Shown one piece after another: positions 1-8,211 of a stretch of DNA of 40,674 nt. The stretch is from the NCBI GenBank assembly GCA_003599485.1, contig QZKM01000016.1, positions 1-40,674 on the forward strand, read 5' to 3'. Each line of letters opens with the position of its first letter. Positions within the stretch are counted from its first letter, which is position 1. The notes beneath the pieces were generated by a model. The model did no database searches. It was not told the origin of the DNA and saw only the letters and a list, made by a program, of their open reading frames with translations. Both the position numbers and the translations under genes were made by a program. The DNA comes from Gammaproteobacteria bacterium (lineage in GTDB: Bacteria; Pseudomonadota; Gammaproteobacteria; SURF-13).

Positions 1-207
1 TCCACCATCACCGACATGAACACCCAGATCGCCTCCGCCGCCGAAGAACAGAGCGCGGTGGCCGAGGAGATCAACCGCAATATCGTCAGTATCAGCCAGG
101 TGGCAAGCCAAGCCTCGAATGGCTCACAACAGACCGCGGCGGCCAGCGGCCAATTGGCCCAGCTCGCCGCGCAACTGCAGTCGGTGGTGGGGCGGTTCAA
201 GGTGTAG
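1..207 (+). CDS. Methyl-accepting chemotaxis protein, C-terminal end (partial)
   Basis: The window opens inside this gene; frame 1 is open from base 1 to the TAG at 205-207 and gives 68 residues. The visible part is the last helix of an MCP cytoplasmic signalling domain: the run EEQSAVAEEINRNI, then a Ser/Ala/Gln-rich amphipathic helix, is the usual C-terminal arm that packs against the other arm of the MCP hairpin. MCPs sense ligands and control CheA kinase through CheW in polar arrays; partners CheA and CheW are encoded downstream. No C-terminal CheR/CheB-binding pentapeptide is visible (the protein ends VVGRFKV). The sensor part lies outside the window, so the ligand cannot be inferred. 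Confidence 0.9.
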   Translation, partial: STITDMNTQIASAAEEQSAVAEEINRNIVSISQVASQASNGSQQTAAASGQLAQLAAQLQSVVGRFKV

Positions 208-305
208 GCCGCGCCAAATGGGGGGCGGGGCGCCCACCGGGTTGATTTTAACTGGTAAAATTATGTTAGACTTTAATATTTTAGAGTCCGAACCCCGGAG
301 ACGGC

Positions 306-2543
306 ATGCAGGGACAGTTCGTCCAGAAAAACAGGGAGGGCAGCACGCGTAAAGAGACCCCCGCTCTTAATCAGCAGTTTCTGCAATTCCTTCACATCAA
401 CGAGAATGATCTCACCATCCTGGCGCGCTACCGCGAGGCGCTGCTGCAGGGCAGGGAGCGTTTTGCGCGCGTTTTTTACGACTACCTGTTCGCCTTTCCC
501 GCCACGGCGCAGGTGCTGGAAGCCTATCAGGCGCAAGGCAATCACATTGAGCACCTGGTCAAAAGACAAACGGAACATCTGGTCGAGTTGCTTTCCGGCA
601 ATGTAGATGCGGAGTCCGCCGCGCACATGATCCACATCGGCGAGGTGCACTACCGTTACAACATCGAGCCGGTGTGGATCATGGGGGCGTACTGGCTGTA
701 CCTGGATCATCTGCAAACCATCATGGCGAGTTCCAACGCCATTGAGGCGTCGCACCGCGCCGCGCTGGAGGATGCCGTCACCAAGCTGTTGTTCCGCGAC
801 ATGGGTATGCTGCTGGAGGGTTACTGGAGCTGCGCATTTTCCGCTTTACATCAGGAAAAGGACCGGGTGGATGAACTGCAAGGCCAGGTGCAGAGCATGC
901 TGCAGAATATTCCCCAACTGCTGTGGTCGGTGGACGTGATGGACAATCGCCTGCTCTATGTCAGCCCCACCTCGCGTCAGATTTGCCCCATTGCAGCGGA
1001 GATGCCCATCCCCTGCCTGGGCTGGACCGTACCCGCCGACCGTGAACTGGTGGAGCGCGCCTGGCAGCGTGCGCTGAAAGGCGAGCGCGTCGAGGTGGAG
1101 AGCAGGCTGCGCGCCCCCGGTGGCGGCGAGCGCTGGTTCAGCCGCGTGTTCCACCCGTTTTTGAACGCGCAGGGCAAGGTGGTGCGCGTGGATGGCGTGA
1201 TGGAGGACATTTCCGATTCCAAGGAAACGCGCGAACAGTTGCGCCGCCTGGCGACCACCGACACGCTCACCGGTCTGCCCAACCGCATGCTGTGGTATGA
1301 CCGGGTCACGCAGGCCATCGCCGCCGCTCGCCGCGAACGCGGGCGTCAGGTGGCGGTGATGATTCTGGACCTCAACCACTTCAAGATCATCAACGACACC
1401 CTGGGCCATCCAGCCGGAGACGAAATACTGTACGCCATTGCCCAGCGCCTGCGCACTGCGCTGCGCGAGGCCGACACGCTGGCGCGCCTGGGCGGAGACG
1501 AATTCGCCATCCTGCTGCCGGACGTGAAAAACGGCGCGCAGGACGCGGGCAAGGTGGCCGAGAATATCCTGACCTGTTTCAGCGAGCCGCTGTGGCACGA
1601 GGACAATGAAATTTATCTGGGCGCCTCCATCGGTATCGCCGTGTATCCGGAGCACGGCCACGACGTGGATACCCTGGTGCGGCGCGCCGATATCGCCATG
1701 TACGGCGCCAAGGGCAGCCATACCGGCCATCTGTTTTACAACGCCGAGGCGGATACCAACACCGCGCAGCGCCTGCAGTTGTCGAGCAGCCTGCGCCATG
1801 CGCTGCAACGCGGTGAACTGGAACTGTATTATCAACCCAAGGTGCATTTTAAAAGCGGCCGGGTGCAGGGTGTAGAGGCGTTGCTGCGCTGGCGCCATCC
1901 GCAGATGGGACTGCTGGAGCCGGATCAGTTCCTGCCCATCGCCGAGCAAACCGGTCTCATCAATTCCATTACCGAGTGGGTGTTGAAGAACGCCGCCGCC
2001 CAGGCGCAGACTTGGCGCGCCGATGATATCGAGCTGCCCATCGCCGTCAACGTGTCGCCACGCACCTTTCAATCGCCGCGTTTCGTCGAGATGCTGCGCG
2101 AAGCCCTGAGTGAATATTCAGGCAACGAAGCGTTATTGGAAATGGAGATCACCGAGAATGTGCTGATGGCGGACATCGCGCGCGCCCAGGAGATACTCGG
2201 CAAGCTGAGCGCCATGGGCGTCGCCATCTCGATTGATGATTTCGGCACCGGCTATTCATCGCTGGCCTATCTCAAGCAGTTGCCGATAGATACGCTCAAG
2301 ATAGACAAATCCTTCGTGCTGGACATGGCGCGCAACGAGAACGACGCGATCATCGTGCGCTCCACCATTGACCTCGGCCATAATCTCGGCTTTGAGGTGG
2401 TGGCCGAAGGCGTCGAGACCACCGAGGTGATGAATTTGCTGGAAAGCCTGGGCTGCGACTATATCCAGGGTTACCACATCGGCCAGCCTATGCCCGCCAC
2501 AGAGTTGCGCGCCTGGCTTGCCGGCGGCAATTGGCGTTTGTAA
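306..2543 (+). CDS. Globin-coupled PAS-GGDEF-EAL cyclic-di-GMP protein
   Basis: This 745-residue protein probably makes and/or breaks c-di-GMP in response to a gas bound at haem. Residues about 20-175 resemble a globin-coupled sensor: IGEVHYRYNIEP with H115 as the likely proximal haem ligand, followed by W..GAY. A PAS-like segment follows at about 190-310. The GGDEF domain has an intact active site (GGDEF, 396-400) and an I-site RxxD (READ) exactly five residues before it, so product inhibition is expected. The EAL domain starts near 485 with EAL at 524-526 and DDFGTGYSS further on, so both catalytic halves look intact. The ATG at 306 has GGAG five bases upstream. It stands alone between the MCP and the fliL promoter. 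The haem role is inferred from family resemblance; which activity dominates cannot be told from sequence. Confidence 0.9.
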   Translation: MQGQFVQKNREGSTRKETPALNQQFLQFLHINENDLTILARYREALLQGRERFARVFYDYLFAFPATAQVLEAYQAQGNHIEHLVKRQTEHLVELLSGNVDAESAAHMIHIGEVHYRYNIEPVWIMGAYWLYLDHLQTIMASSNAIEASHRAALEDAVTKLLFRDMGMLLEGYWSCAFSALHQEKDRVDELQGQVQSMLQNIPQLLWSVDVMDNRLLYVSPTSRQICPIAAEMPIPCLGWTVPADRELVERAWQRALKGERVEVESRLRAPGGGERWFSRVFHPFLNAQGKVVRVDGVMEDISDSKETREQLRRLATTDTLTGLPNRMLWYDRVTQAIAAARRERGRQVAVMILDLNHFKIINDTLGHPAGDEILYAIAQRLRTALREADTLARLGGDEFAILLPDVKNGAQDAGKVAENILTCFSEPLWHEDNEIYLGASIGIAVYPEHGHDVDTLVRRADIAMYGAKGSHTGHLFYNAEADTNTAQRLQLSSSLRHALQRGELELYYQPKVHFKSGRVQGVEALLRWRHPQMGLLEPDQFLPIAEQTGLINSITEWVLKNAAAQAQTWRADDIELPIAVNVSPRTFQSPRFVEMLREALSEYSGNEALLEMEITENVLMADIARAQEILGKLSAMGVAISIDDFGTGYSSLAYLKQLPIDTLKIDKSFVLDMARNENDAIIVRSTIDLGHNLGFEVVAEGVETTEVMNLLESLGCDYIQGYHIGQPMPATELRAWLAGGNWRL

Positions 2544-2709
2544 ACACCTGCCTATAAAATCAGCACCGCCGTTTTGATCGCGGGTTGCCCAGGCAACACG
2601 TCGAAATCCCGCCACCTGCTGTAAGCGCATCGTCAATGCGCTGTCACCCGTAATACTCCCTGTCTCGCGGCCACGCGGTCTTACCCGCCATCCGGGGCGT
2701 TGCCACGGA

Positions 2710-2725
2710 TGGCATAGCTCTTGCA
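2710..2725 (+). promoter_or_regulatory. Sigma-54 promoter of the fliL operon
   Basis: TGGCATAGCTCTTGCA matches the RpoN consensus TGGCAC-N5-TTGCA, with the invariant GG and GC at the correct spacing. A start site about 12 bases past the -12 GC would give a leader of roughly 25 bases before the fliL ATG at 2762. In polar-flagellated gammaproteobacteria such operons are switched on by RpoN with a FleQ/FlrA-type activator. The rest of the 218-bp gap (2544-2761) shows only a small hairpin, GTTGCC-CA-GGCAAC, at 2584-2597. Confidence 0.75.
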
Positions 2726-2761
2726 AACCCACCTCATGGAAGTGCGGCGTGGAGAGATGAA

Positions 2762-3358
2762 ATGGCAAAGGCTGCGGTGGTAAACGACGAAGACCTGGAG
2801 CTGGACACCGATAAGCAGGCTCCGCCCAGAAAGGGCTCGCTGAAGAAAATTATCCTGTGGGCAGCGCTGGGCCTGGTGACGCTCGGCGGCATCGGCGCGG
2901 GCGCGTTGTTTCTCACCGGCAATGTGGAAAAGTTGACCAGTTGGCTTTCCGGCGCCGAGGCGGCGGAGAGCGAGGCAGCGTCCCCGAACGGCAAGAGCGC
3001 CAAGGGCAAAAAGGCGGGCAAGAAAAAAGAACCGCCCGCGCCAGCGCAATATTACGCCTTTGATCCGCCATTTGTAGTGAACTTTGCGGACGAAACGCAC
3101 GTGCGTTTTCTCCAGGTCAGCATGGAAGTGATGACGCGCGACCCTCAGGTGGTTGAGACGGTCAAGACGCACACTCCGGCGATCCGAAACAGCATCCTGC
3201 TGCTGCTGGGCAGCCAGACCTACGCCGATCTCATCACGCGCGAAGGCAAGGAGAAGATACGCGCCGACAGCCTGGCCGAAATTCAGAAGGTGCTGAAGGA
3301 CCAGACCGGCAAGGACGGCGTGGAGGCCGTGTATTTCACCGGATTCGTGATGCAATAA
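2762..3358 (+). CDS. fliL: Flagellar basal-body protein FliL
   Basis: This 198-residue single-pass inner-membrane protein associates with the stators and supports motor torque. It has a charged cytoplasmic N-terminus, one transmembrane helix at about 29-52 (IILWAALGLVTLGGIGAGAL), a Lys/Ala/Gly-rich linker, and a periplasmic FliL domain with the typical segments FVVNFAD and RFLQVSMEVM. The ATG at 2762 follows a purine-rich GGAGAG. It is the first gene of a tightly packed operon (fliM starts five bases after its stop) and lies directly behind the sigma-54-type promoter. The long Lys/Gly linker (about residues 78-98) may be low-complexity spacing. Confidence 0.93.
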   Translation: MAKAAVVNDEDLELDTDKQAPPRKGSLKKIILWAALGLVTLGGIGAGALFLTGNVEKLTSWLSGAEAAESEAASPNGKSAKGKKAGKKKEPPAPAQYYAFDPPFVVNFADETHVRFLQVSMEVMTRDPQVVETVKTHTPAIRNSILLLLGSQTYADLITREGKEKIRADSLAEIQKVLKDQTGKDGVEAVYFTGFVMQ

Positions 3359-3363
3359 CGGCC

Positions 3364-4353
3364 ATGGCGATCAGCGACGTATTATCCCAGGACGAGATTG
3401 ATTCGCTGCTCAAGGGCGTAGACAGCGGCGCGGTTGAGACTGACAACGACAAGCCGGTCAACGACGGCGAACTGACTCAGTATGATTTCAATAATCAGGA
3501 CCGCATCGTGCGCGGGCGCATGCCCACGCTGGAGATGGTCAACGAGCGCTTCGCGCGCTATTTCCGCATCAGCCTGTTCAACCTGCTGCGCCGCTCGGCG
3601 GAGATTTCCGTAGGACAGGTGCAGATGATCAAATTCTCCGAATACGTGCACAGCCTGTTCGTGCCGACCAGTTTGAACCTGACGCGCGTCAAGCCGCTGC
3701 GCGGCACCTCGCTGTTCATACTGGACCCCAAGCTGGTGTTCATCATGGTTGACAATTTCTTCGGCGGCGATGGGCGTTTTCACGCCAAGATCGAGGGACG
3801 TGAGTTCACGCCTACCGAGTTGCGCGTCATCCACATGATTTTGCAGCAGGCGTATAAGGATCTGGCGGAGTCCTGGTCGCCGGTGATGCCGGTGCAGTTC
3901 GAATATATGAATTCCGAGGTGAATCCGCAGTTCGCCAACATCGTCAGTCCCAGCGAGGTGGTGGTGGTGACCAGCTTCCGCATCGAGTTGGAAGGCGGCG
4001 GAGGGGATATGCACATCACCATGCCGTACTCGATGCTGGAACCGATCCGCGAACTGCTGGACGCCGGCGTGCAAAGCGATCGCGCGGAACTGGATGAGCG
4101 CTGGACCAATTCACTGCGTGAGGAAATGAAGGAGGCGGAGCTGGAGGTCAGTTCCACACTGGTTACCACGCAGATCAGCTTGCGTGAGTTGATGCACCTC
4201 AAACCCGGAGACGTGATTCCGGTTGAGCTGCCGCCGCTGGTCACGCTGTGCGCGGAGGACATTCCTATGTTTCGCTGTCACTACGGTATGGCGCGCGGCA
4301 ACAATGCGCTCAAGGTAGCCGAACCGGTCAAGCATGGTACACCGGTACATTAA
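3364..4353 (+). CDS. fliM: Flagellar motor switch protein FliM
   Basis: FliM is the C-ring subunit that binds phosphorylated CheY and flips rotation direction. The 329-residue product matches the family length. The N-terminal CheY-P docking motif LSQDEIDSLLKG is present at residues 7-18. The middle CheC-like domain and the C-terminal SPOA domain (LKPGDVIPVELPP) that pairs with FliN follow. It lies between fliL and fliN in the canonical order, and fliN begins 23 bases after its stop. No truncation or unusual codon use is seen. Confidence 0.96.
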   Translation: MAISDVLSQDEIDSLLKGVDSGAVETDNDKPVNDGELTQYDFNNQDRIVRGRMPTLEMVNERFARYFRISLFNLLRRSAEISVGQVQMIKFSEYVHSLFVPTSLNLTRVKPLRGTSLFILDPKLVFIMVDNFFGGDGRFHAKIEGREFTPTELRVIHMILQQAYKDLAESWSPVMPVQFEYMNSEVNPQFANIVSPSEVVVVTSFRIELEGGGGDMHITMPYSMLEPIRELLDAGVQSDRAELDERWTNSLREEMKEAELEVSSTLVTTQISLRELMHLKPGDVIPVELPPLVTLCAEDIPMFRCHYGMARGNNALKVAEPVKHGTPVH

Positions 4354-4376
4354 TCCAGGGCAGTCAGGAGAAATTT

Positions 4377-4805
4377 ATGCAAACGGAAACAGCCGGTAGC
4401 GGAACGGACGATTGGAACGCGGCGCTGGCCGAACAGGCGGCGGCAGAGCAGCCGCAAGACAAGGCGGTGGTAGCGGAGAAAGACAGCTATGCGCGCGCCC
4501 AGTTCCAGGACTTGCAGTCCGGCGCCGTGACTCAGGCGGGCAGCGAGCAGAATCTGGAAGTGATACTGGATATCCCGGTGACCATCGCCATGGAAATCGG
4601 ACGTACCAGAATCAGCATCCGTAATTTGCTGCAGCTTAATCAGGGCTCGGTGATCGAGCTGGACCGCCTGGCGGGCGAGCCGCTGGACGTGCTGGTAAAC
4701 GGCTGCCTGATCGCGCATGGCGAGGTGGTGGTGGTGAATGAAAAGTTCGGTATTCGTTTGACCGACGTGGTGAGCGCCGCCGAACGCGTCAAGAAGCTCA
4801 AGTAA
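4377..4805 (+). CDS. fliN: Flagellar motor switch protein FliN
   Basis: FliN forms the lower C-ring and also serves as a docking point for the export ATPase complex. The open frame extends upstream to 4248 inside fliM, but the ATG at 4377 is preferred: it follows a clear CAGGAG ribosome site and gives 142 residues, the normal FliN size. The N-terminal 55 residues are Ala/Gln/Glu-rich and variable. The C-terminal SPOA domain (VILDIPVTIAMEIGRT, then LNQGSVIELDRLAGEPLD) is fully typical. Together with FliM it makes the switch that CheY-P addresses. Confidence 0.95.
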   Translation: MQTETAGSGTDDWNAALAEQAAAEQPQDKAVVAEKDSYARAQFQDLQSGAVTQAGSEQNLEVILDIPVTIAMEIGRTRISIRNLLQLNQGSVIELDRLAGEPLDVLVNGCLIAHGEVVVVNEKFGIRLTDVVSAAERVKKLK

Positions 4806-4808
4806 CCG

Positions 4809-5261
4809 ATGCGATACATGTTGGCAAACCGGTTCAGCGCCGCTGGCGCGCTGTGCTTCATCCCACTCTCATGGGCGTGCGCGGGTGAGAGCGCGGCGCA
4901 CCTGCCGGCCGAGCCGGTGTCGTTCGGCAATTTTATACAGATGGCGCTGGGATTGGCTCTGGTGCTGGCGGCGATCATGCTGGCGGCCTGGCTGCTGCGC
5001 CGCTTTTCCCATCTGACCGGTGCGACGCATGGGGCGCTGCGCGTGATAGGAGGAGTGTCGCTGGGACAGCGTGAGCGTGTGGTGCTGATGCAGGCCGGTT
5101 CCAAACAGATTCTGCTCGGCGTAGCGCCGGGGCGCGTGCAAACCCTGTATGTGCTGGACGAACCGCTGCCCGTTACGGCAGGCGCGGAACAGGCGGGCGG
5201 TTTCGCGCAGCATCTGGCGCAGCGCTTGAACCGCTTGCGTACGGGGAATCCGGCGCCGTGA
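4809..5261 (+). CDS. fliO: Flagellar export protein FliO
   Basis: FliO is a small inner-membrane factor that helps assemble the FliP ring of the flagellar export gate. The 150-residue product has a signal-like N-terminus, a transmembrane helix at about 45-63 ([19 protein letters not shown]), and the conserved cytoplasmic stretch [19 protein letters not shown] followed by [10 protein letters not shown], the most recognisable part of the family. It starts three bases after fliN and its TGA overlaps the GTG start of fliP, implying translational coupling. Sequence conservation in FliO is low in general, but position and the conserved core make the call secure. Confidence 0.9.
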   Translation: MRYMLANRFSAAGALCFIPLSWACAGESAAHLPAEPVSFGNFIQMALGLALVLAAIMLAAWLLRRFSHLTGATHGALRVIGGVSLGQRERVVLMQAGSKQILLGVAPGRVQTLYVLDEPLPVTAGAEQAGGFAQHLAQRLNRLRTGNPAP

Positions 5262-5989
5262 ATCTGCTGCGTATCGCACTTTTTCTGTTACCGGGCGCGA
5301 CGTGGGCCGATCCGGGTCTGAGCGCGTTCAGTGTGACCACCGGCGCGGACGGCAGCCAGACCTATACGCTCAGCATCCAGATATTGGCGCTGATGACGGC
5401 GCTGACGTTGCTGCCCGCGGCGCTCATGATGATGACGTCGTTCACGCGCATCATCATCGTGCTGGCGATTTTGCGTCTGGCCCTGGGCACGGGGCAGGCG
5501 CCCACCAACCAGATATTGATCGGACTGGCGTTGTTTCTTACCTTGTTTATCATGGCGCCGGTGTTTGAGCGCTCCTATCAGGATGCGGTGCAGCCCTATA
5601 TGAGCGGCCGGTTACAGGCCGAACCCGCGCTGCAAAAAGCGGTTACCCCATTCAAGGAATTCATGCTGCGCCAGACGCGCGATGGAGATCTCGCCTTGTT
5701 CACGCGCTTGTCGGGGAGGGACGGCGTGGAGTCGGAGCAGGATGTGCCGCTCACCCTGTTGATGCCGGCGTTCATCACCAGCGAACTGAAGACCGCGTTT
5801 CAAATAGGGTTCCTGCTGTTCATCCCGTTTCTGGTGATTGATCTGGTGGTGGCGAGCGTGCTGATGGCGATGGGCATGATGATGCTTTCGCCGCTGGTGA
5901 TTTCGCTGCCGTTCAAGATCATGTTGTTTGTGCTGGTGGACGGCTGGGCCCTGGTGGTGGGCACGCTCGCTTCCAGTTTTTACACATAA
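5258..5989 (+). CDS. fliP: Flagellar export gate protein FliP
   Basis: FliP forms the pentameric core of the export gate with FliQ and FliR. The 243-residue product starts with GTG at 5258, overlapping the fliO stop as GTGA, and carries a cleavable signal peptide ([15 protein letters not shown]). Hallmarks include [37 protein letters not shown] and the C-terminal membrane segment [20 protein letters not shown]. These are among the most conserved stretches of flagellar and type III secretion gates. No earlier plausible ATG exists in this frame, which supports the GTG. Confidence 0.95.
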   Translation: MNLLRIALFLLPGATWADPGLSAFSVTTGADGSQTYTLSIQILALMTALTLLPAALMMMTSFTRIIIVLAILRLALGTGQAPTNQILIGLALFLTLFIMAPVFERSYQDAVQPYMSGRLQAEPALQKAVTPFKEFMLRQTRDGDLALFTRLSGRDGVESEQDVPLTLLMPAFITSELKTAFQIGFLLFIPFLVIDLVVASVLMAMGMMMLSPLVISLPFKIMLFVLVDGWALVVGTLASSFYT

Positions 5990-6004
5990 CGGGAGCCACG
6001 CGTC

Positions 6005-6274
6005 ATGACGCCGGAAACTGTCATCGTCTTCATGCAGCAGGCCATGCAGGTGACCTTGCTGCTGCTCGCCGCGCTGCTGGCGCCGGTGCTCATCGTAGGT
6101 TTGCTGGTGAGTGTGTTCCAGGCCGCCACCCAGATTAATGAAATGACCCTGAGCTTTGTTCCCAAGCTGATCGCCGCGGCGTTGGTGTTTGTCATTGGCG
6201 GGCCGTGGATGCTGCAACTGATGGTGAACTACACGCGCAACCTGATCGAGAGCATTCCCGGTCTTATCGGATAA
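6005..6274 (+). CDS. fliQ: Flagellar export gate protein FliQ
   Basis: FliQ is an 89-residue hairpin membrane protein of which several copies wrap the FliP-FliR core of the export gate. The sequence shows the standard N-terminus (MTPETVIVFMQQAMQVT), two transmembrane helices (about 17-38 and 54-76) and the conserved loop VFQAATQINEMTLSF. It lies 15 bases after fliP and two bases before fliR, in the canonical order. Length and motifs are normal. Confidence 0.95.
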   Translation: MTPETVIVFMQQAMQVTLLLLAALLAPVLIVGLLVSVFQAATQINEMTLSFVPKLIAAALVFVIGGPWMLQLMVNYTRNLIESIPGLIG

Positions 6275-6276
6275 CC

Positions 6277-7053
6277 ATGCACTTTACCGGCGCTGAAATT
6301 GCCGCCTGGGCCGGTTCTTACCTGTGGCCGTTTTTCCGCATCGCGGCGCTGGTCACTGCCGCGCCGCTGCTCGGCATGCGCGGCGTGCCGATGCGCCTCA
6401 GGCTGGCGGTGGCGGTGGCGCTGACTCTGGTCATTGCGCCCATGGGCGAATCGCCGCCGCAGGTGGAACTGTTCAGCGCCGCGGCGCTGGCGATCGTGGC
6501 GCAGCAGGTGCTGATCGGGCTGGCAATGGGGTTTGCGCTGCAACTGGTGTTCGAGGCCTTCGTGCTCGGCGGCCAGGTCATTTCGCTCAGCATGGGCTTG
6601 GGGCTGGCCTCGGTGAATGATCCGGTGAGCGGCGTGGCGGTACCCACGTTGAGCCAGTTTTACACCTTTACCGTGACGTTATTGTTTCTGGCGCTCAACG
6701 GCCATCTGATTCTGGTTGAGGTGCTGGCGGGCAGTTTCCGCACCCTGCCGATCGCGGTGCGGGGTTTGGATGGCGACGGACTGTGGGCGCTGCTGAATTG
6801 GACCGGGCAGATATTCAGCGGGGCGCTGCTCATCGCCTTGCCCGCCGTGGCCGCGCTGCTCCTGGCCAACATCGGCTTTGGCGTGCTGACCCGCTCCGCG
6901 CCGCAGTTGAATATTTTCGCCGTGGGGTTTCTCGTGTTCATGCTGCTCGGCTTCGTGGCGGTGTATCTCACCGTGCCGGGTCTGGTCATGCAACTGGGTG
7001 TGCTCATGGACAGCGTATTTGGCTTGTTAAAGGAAATCACCCTGGGATACTGA
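6277..7053 (+). CDS. fliR: Flagellar export gate protein FliR
   Basis: FliR is the single-copy subunit that completes the FliPQR export channel. The frame is open from 6205, but the upstream part overlaps fliQ and reads as nonsense; the ATG at 6277, two bases after the fliQ stop, gives MHFTGAEIAAWAG and 258 residues, the normal length. Six hydrophobic segments are visible, with family-typical stretches such as FFRIAALVTAAPLLG, LGLASVNDPVSG and FLALNGHLILVEV. flhB starts three bases downstream. Confidence 0.94.
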   Translation: MHFTGAEIAAWAGSYLWPFFRIAALVTAAPLLGMRGVPMRLRLAVAVALTLVIAPMGESPPQVELFSAAALAIVAQQVLIGLAMGFALQLVFEAFVLGGQVISLSMGLGLASVNDPVSGVAVPTLSQFYTFTVTLLFLALNGHLILVEVLAGSFRTLPIAVRGLDGDGLWALLNWTGQIFSGALLIALPAVAALLLANIGFGVLTRSAPQLNIFAVGFLVFMLLGFVAVYLTVPGLVMQLGVLMDSVFGLLKEITLGY

Positions 7054-7056
7054 ACC

Positions 7057-8208
7057 ATGCAACGCAATGACGGCCAGGAACGCAATGAACCGGCGACGCA
7101 AAAACGCCTTGATGATGCGCGCAAGGAAGGACGGATTCCGCGCTCGCGCGAGCTGAACAGCTTCGCCATGCTGCTTGCCGCCTCGGCCGGGCTGTTGTGG
7201 CTGGGACAGGACTTAAGCCGGGCATTGCTGGACGTGTTGCGGCGGGGTCTGCAACTTGACCGCGCCCAGGCGTTCAGCGTGACGGCGCCGGGCGAATCCC
7301 TGCTGCACGCGCTGTATGCGTCGTTGGCCGCCATGGCGCCGTTGCTGCTGCTGCTGTGCGCGGTGGCGCTGCTGGCGCCGCTGTTTGTCGGCGGCTGGTC
7401 TTTCAGCACCAAGGCCTGCGCGTTCAAGGCGAACAGACTCAATCCGGTGCAGGGACTGGGACGGATATTCTCCGCCCACGGCGCCGGGGAGCTTGCCAAG
7501 GCGCTGCTCAAACTGGCGTTGACCGGCGCCGCCACGCTGTGGCTGCTATGGCATTACGCCGCGCCGATACTGGGACTCGGCCATGAGCCGGTGGAGAGCG
7601 CGGTGGCGCACACGGTGCAACTCATGGCCTGGAGCCTGTTCACGGTGAGCGCCACGCTGTGCGTGGTGACGGCGGCGGATATCCCGCTGCAACTCTGGCA
7701 GCATGCGAAGCAACTCAAGATGACGCGTCAGGAAGTCCGCGACGAACTCAAGCAGACGGACGGCAACCCCGAAGTGCGAGGCCGGATACGCGCGGTGCAG
7801 CGCGAGATGGCGCGCCGGCGCATGATGACCGAAGTTCCGAAGGCGGACGTCATCATCACCAACCCCACTCACTACGCCGTGGCGCTGCGCTATGACCAGG
7901 GCAGGATGCGCGCCCCCAGCGTGGTGGCCAAGGGGCGCGGCCCGGTGGCGGAAAAGATCCGCGCGCTGGGCGCGGAATCAGGCGTGGCGCTGCTCTCGGC
8001 CCCGCCGCTGGCGCGCGCGCTTTACTACAGCACCGAGCTTAATCAGGAGATACCCGCCGGGCTGTATCACGCCGTGGCGCAGGTGCTGGCCTATGTCTAT
8101 CAGTTGCGCAAGGCGGCGCGGGAAGGGGCGGTGCGGGAGGCGGCGGCGCCGGATTTTGCGGATATGCCCATTCCGGATGAGTTGCGGCGCGATGCCGGGG
8201 AGGATTAG
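7057..8208 (+). CDS. flhB: Flagellar export switch protein FlhB
   Basis: FlhB sits at the export gate and switches substrate class from rod/hook to filament after self-cleavage. The 383-residue product has four transmembrane helices in its first half and a cytoplasmic domain with the autocleavage motif NPTH at residues 269-272, the same numbering as in Salmonella FlhB. The N-terminus (ERNEPATQKRLDDARKEG) is typical. The tail after about 355 is Ala/Arg/Glu-rich and variable, as usual. It starts three bases after fliR and ends three bases before flhA, so the gate genes form one transcription unit. Confidence 0.96.
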   Translation: MQRNDGQERNEPATQKRLDDARKEGRIPRSRELNSFAMLLAASAGLLWLGQDLSRALLDVLRRGLQLDRAQAFSVTAPGESLLHALYASLAAMAPLLLLLCAVALLAPLFVGGWSFSTKACAFKANRLNPVQGLGRIFSAHGAGELAKALLKLALTGAATLWLLWHYAAPILGLGHEPVESAVAHTVQLMAWSLFTVSATLCVVTAADIPLQLWQHAKQLKMTRQEVRDELKQTDGNPEVRGRIRAVQREMARRRMMTEVPKADVIITNPTHYAVALRYDQGRMRAPSVVAKGRGPVAEKIRALGAESGVALLSAPPLARALYYSTELNQEIPAGLYHAVAQVLAYVYQLRKAAREGAVREAAAPDFADMPIPDELRRDAGED

Positions 8209-8211
8209 TTC

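Noticed and set aside
210-300. Possible terminator and promoter between the MCP and the globin gene
   Set aside because: The GC-rich stretch lacks a clean stem with T-run, and TTGATT/TATGTT are only 15 bases apart.
846-2072. 408-codon antisense frame in the globin-GGDEF-EAL gene
   Set aside because: It is a shadow of strong codon bias; the sense strand has clear domains.
4248-4376. Upstream extension of fliN
   Set aside because: It runs through the fliM 3' end; ATG 4377 has a ribosome site and normal length.
6205-6276. Upstream extension of fliR
   Set aside because: It overlaps fliQ and adds a non-homologous N-terminus; ATG 6277 fits the family.
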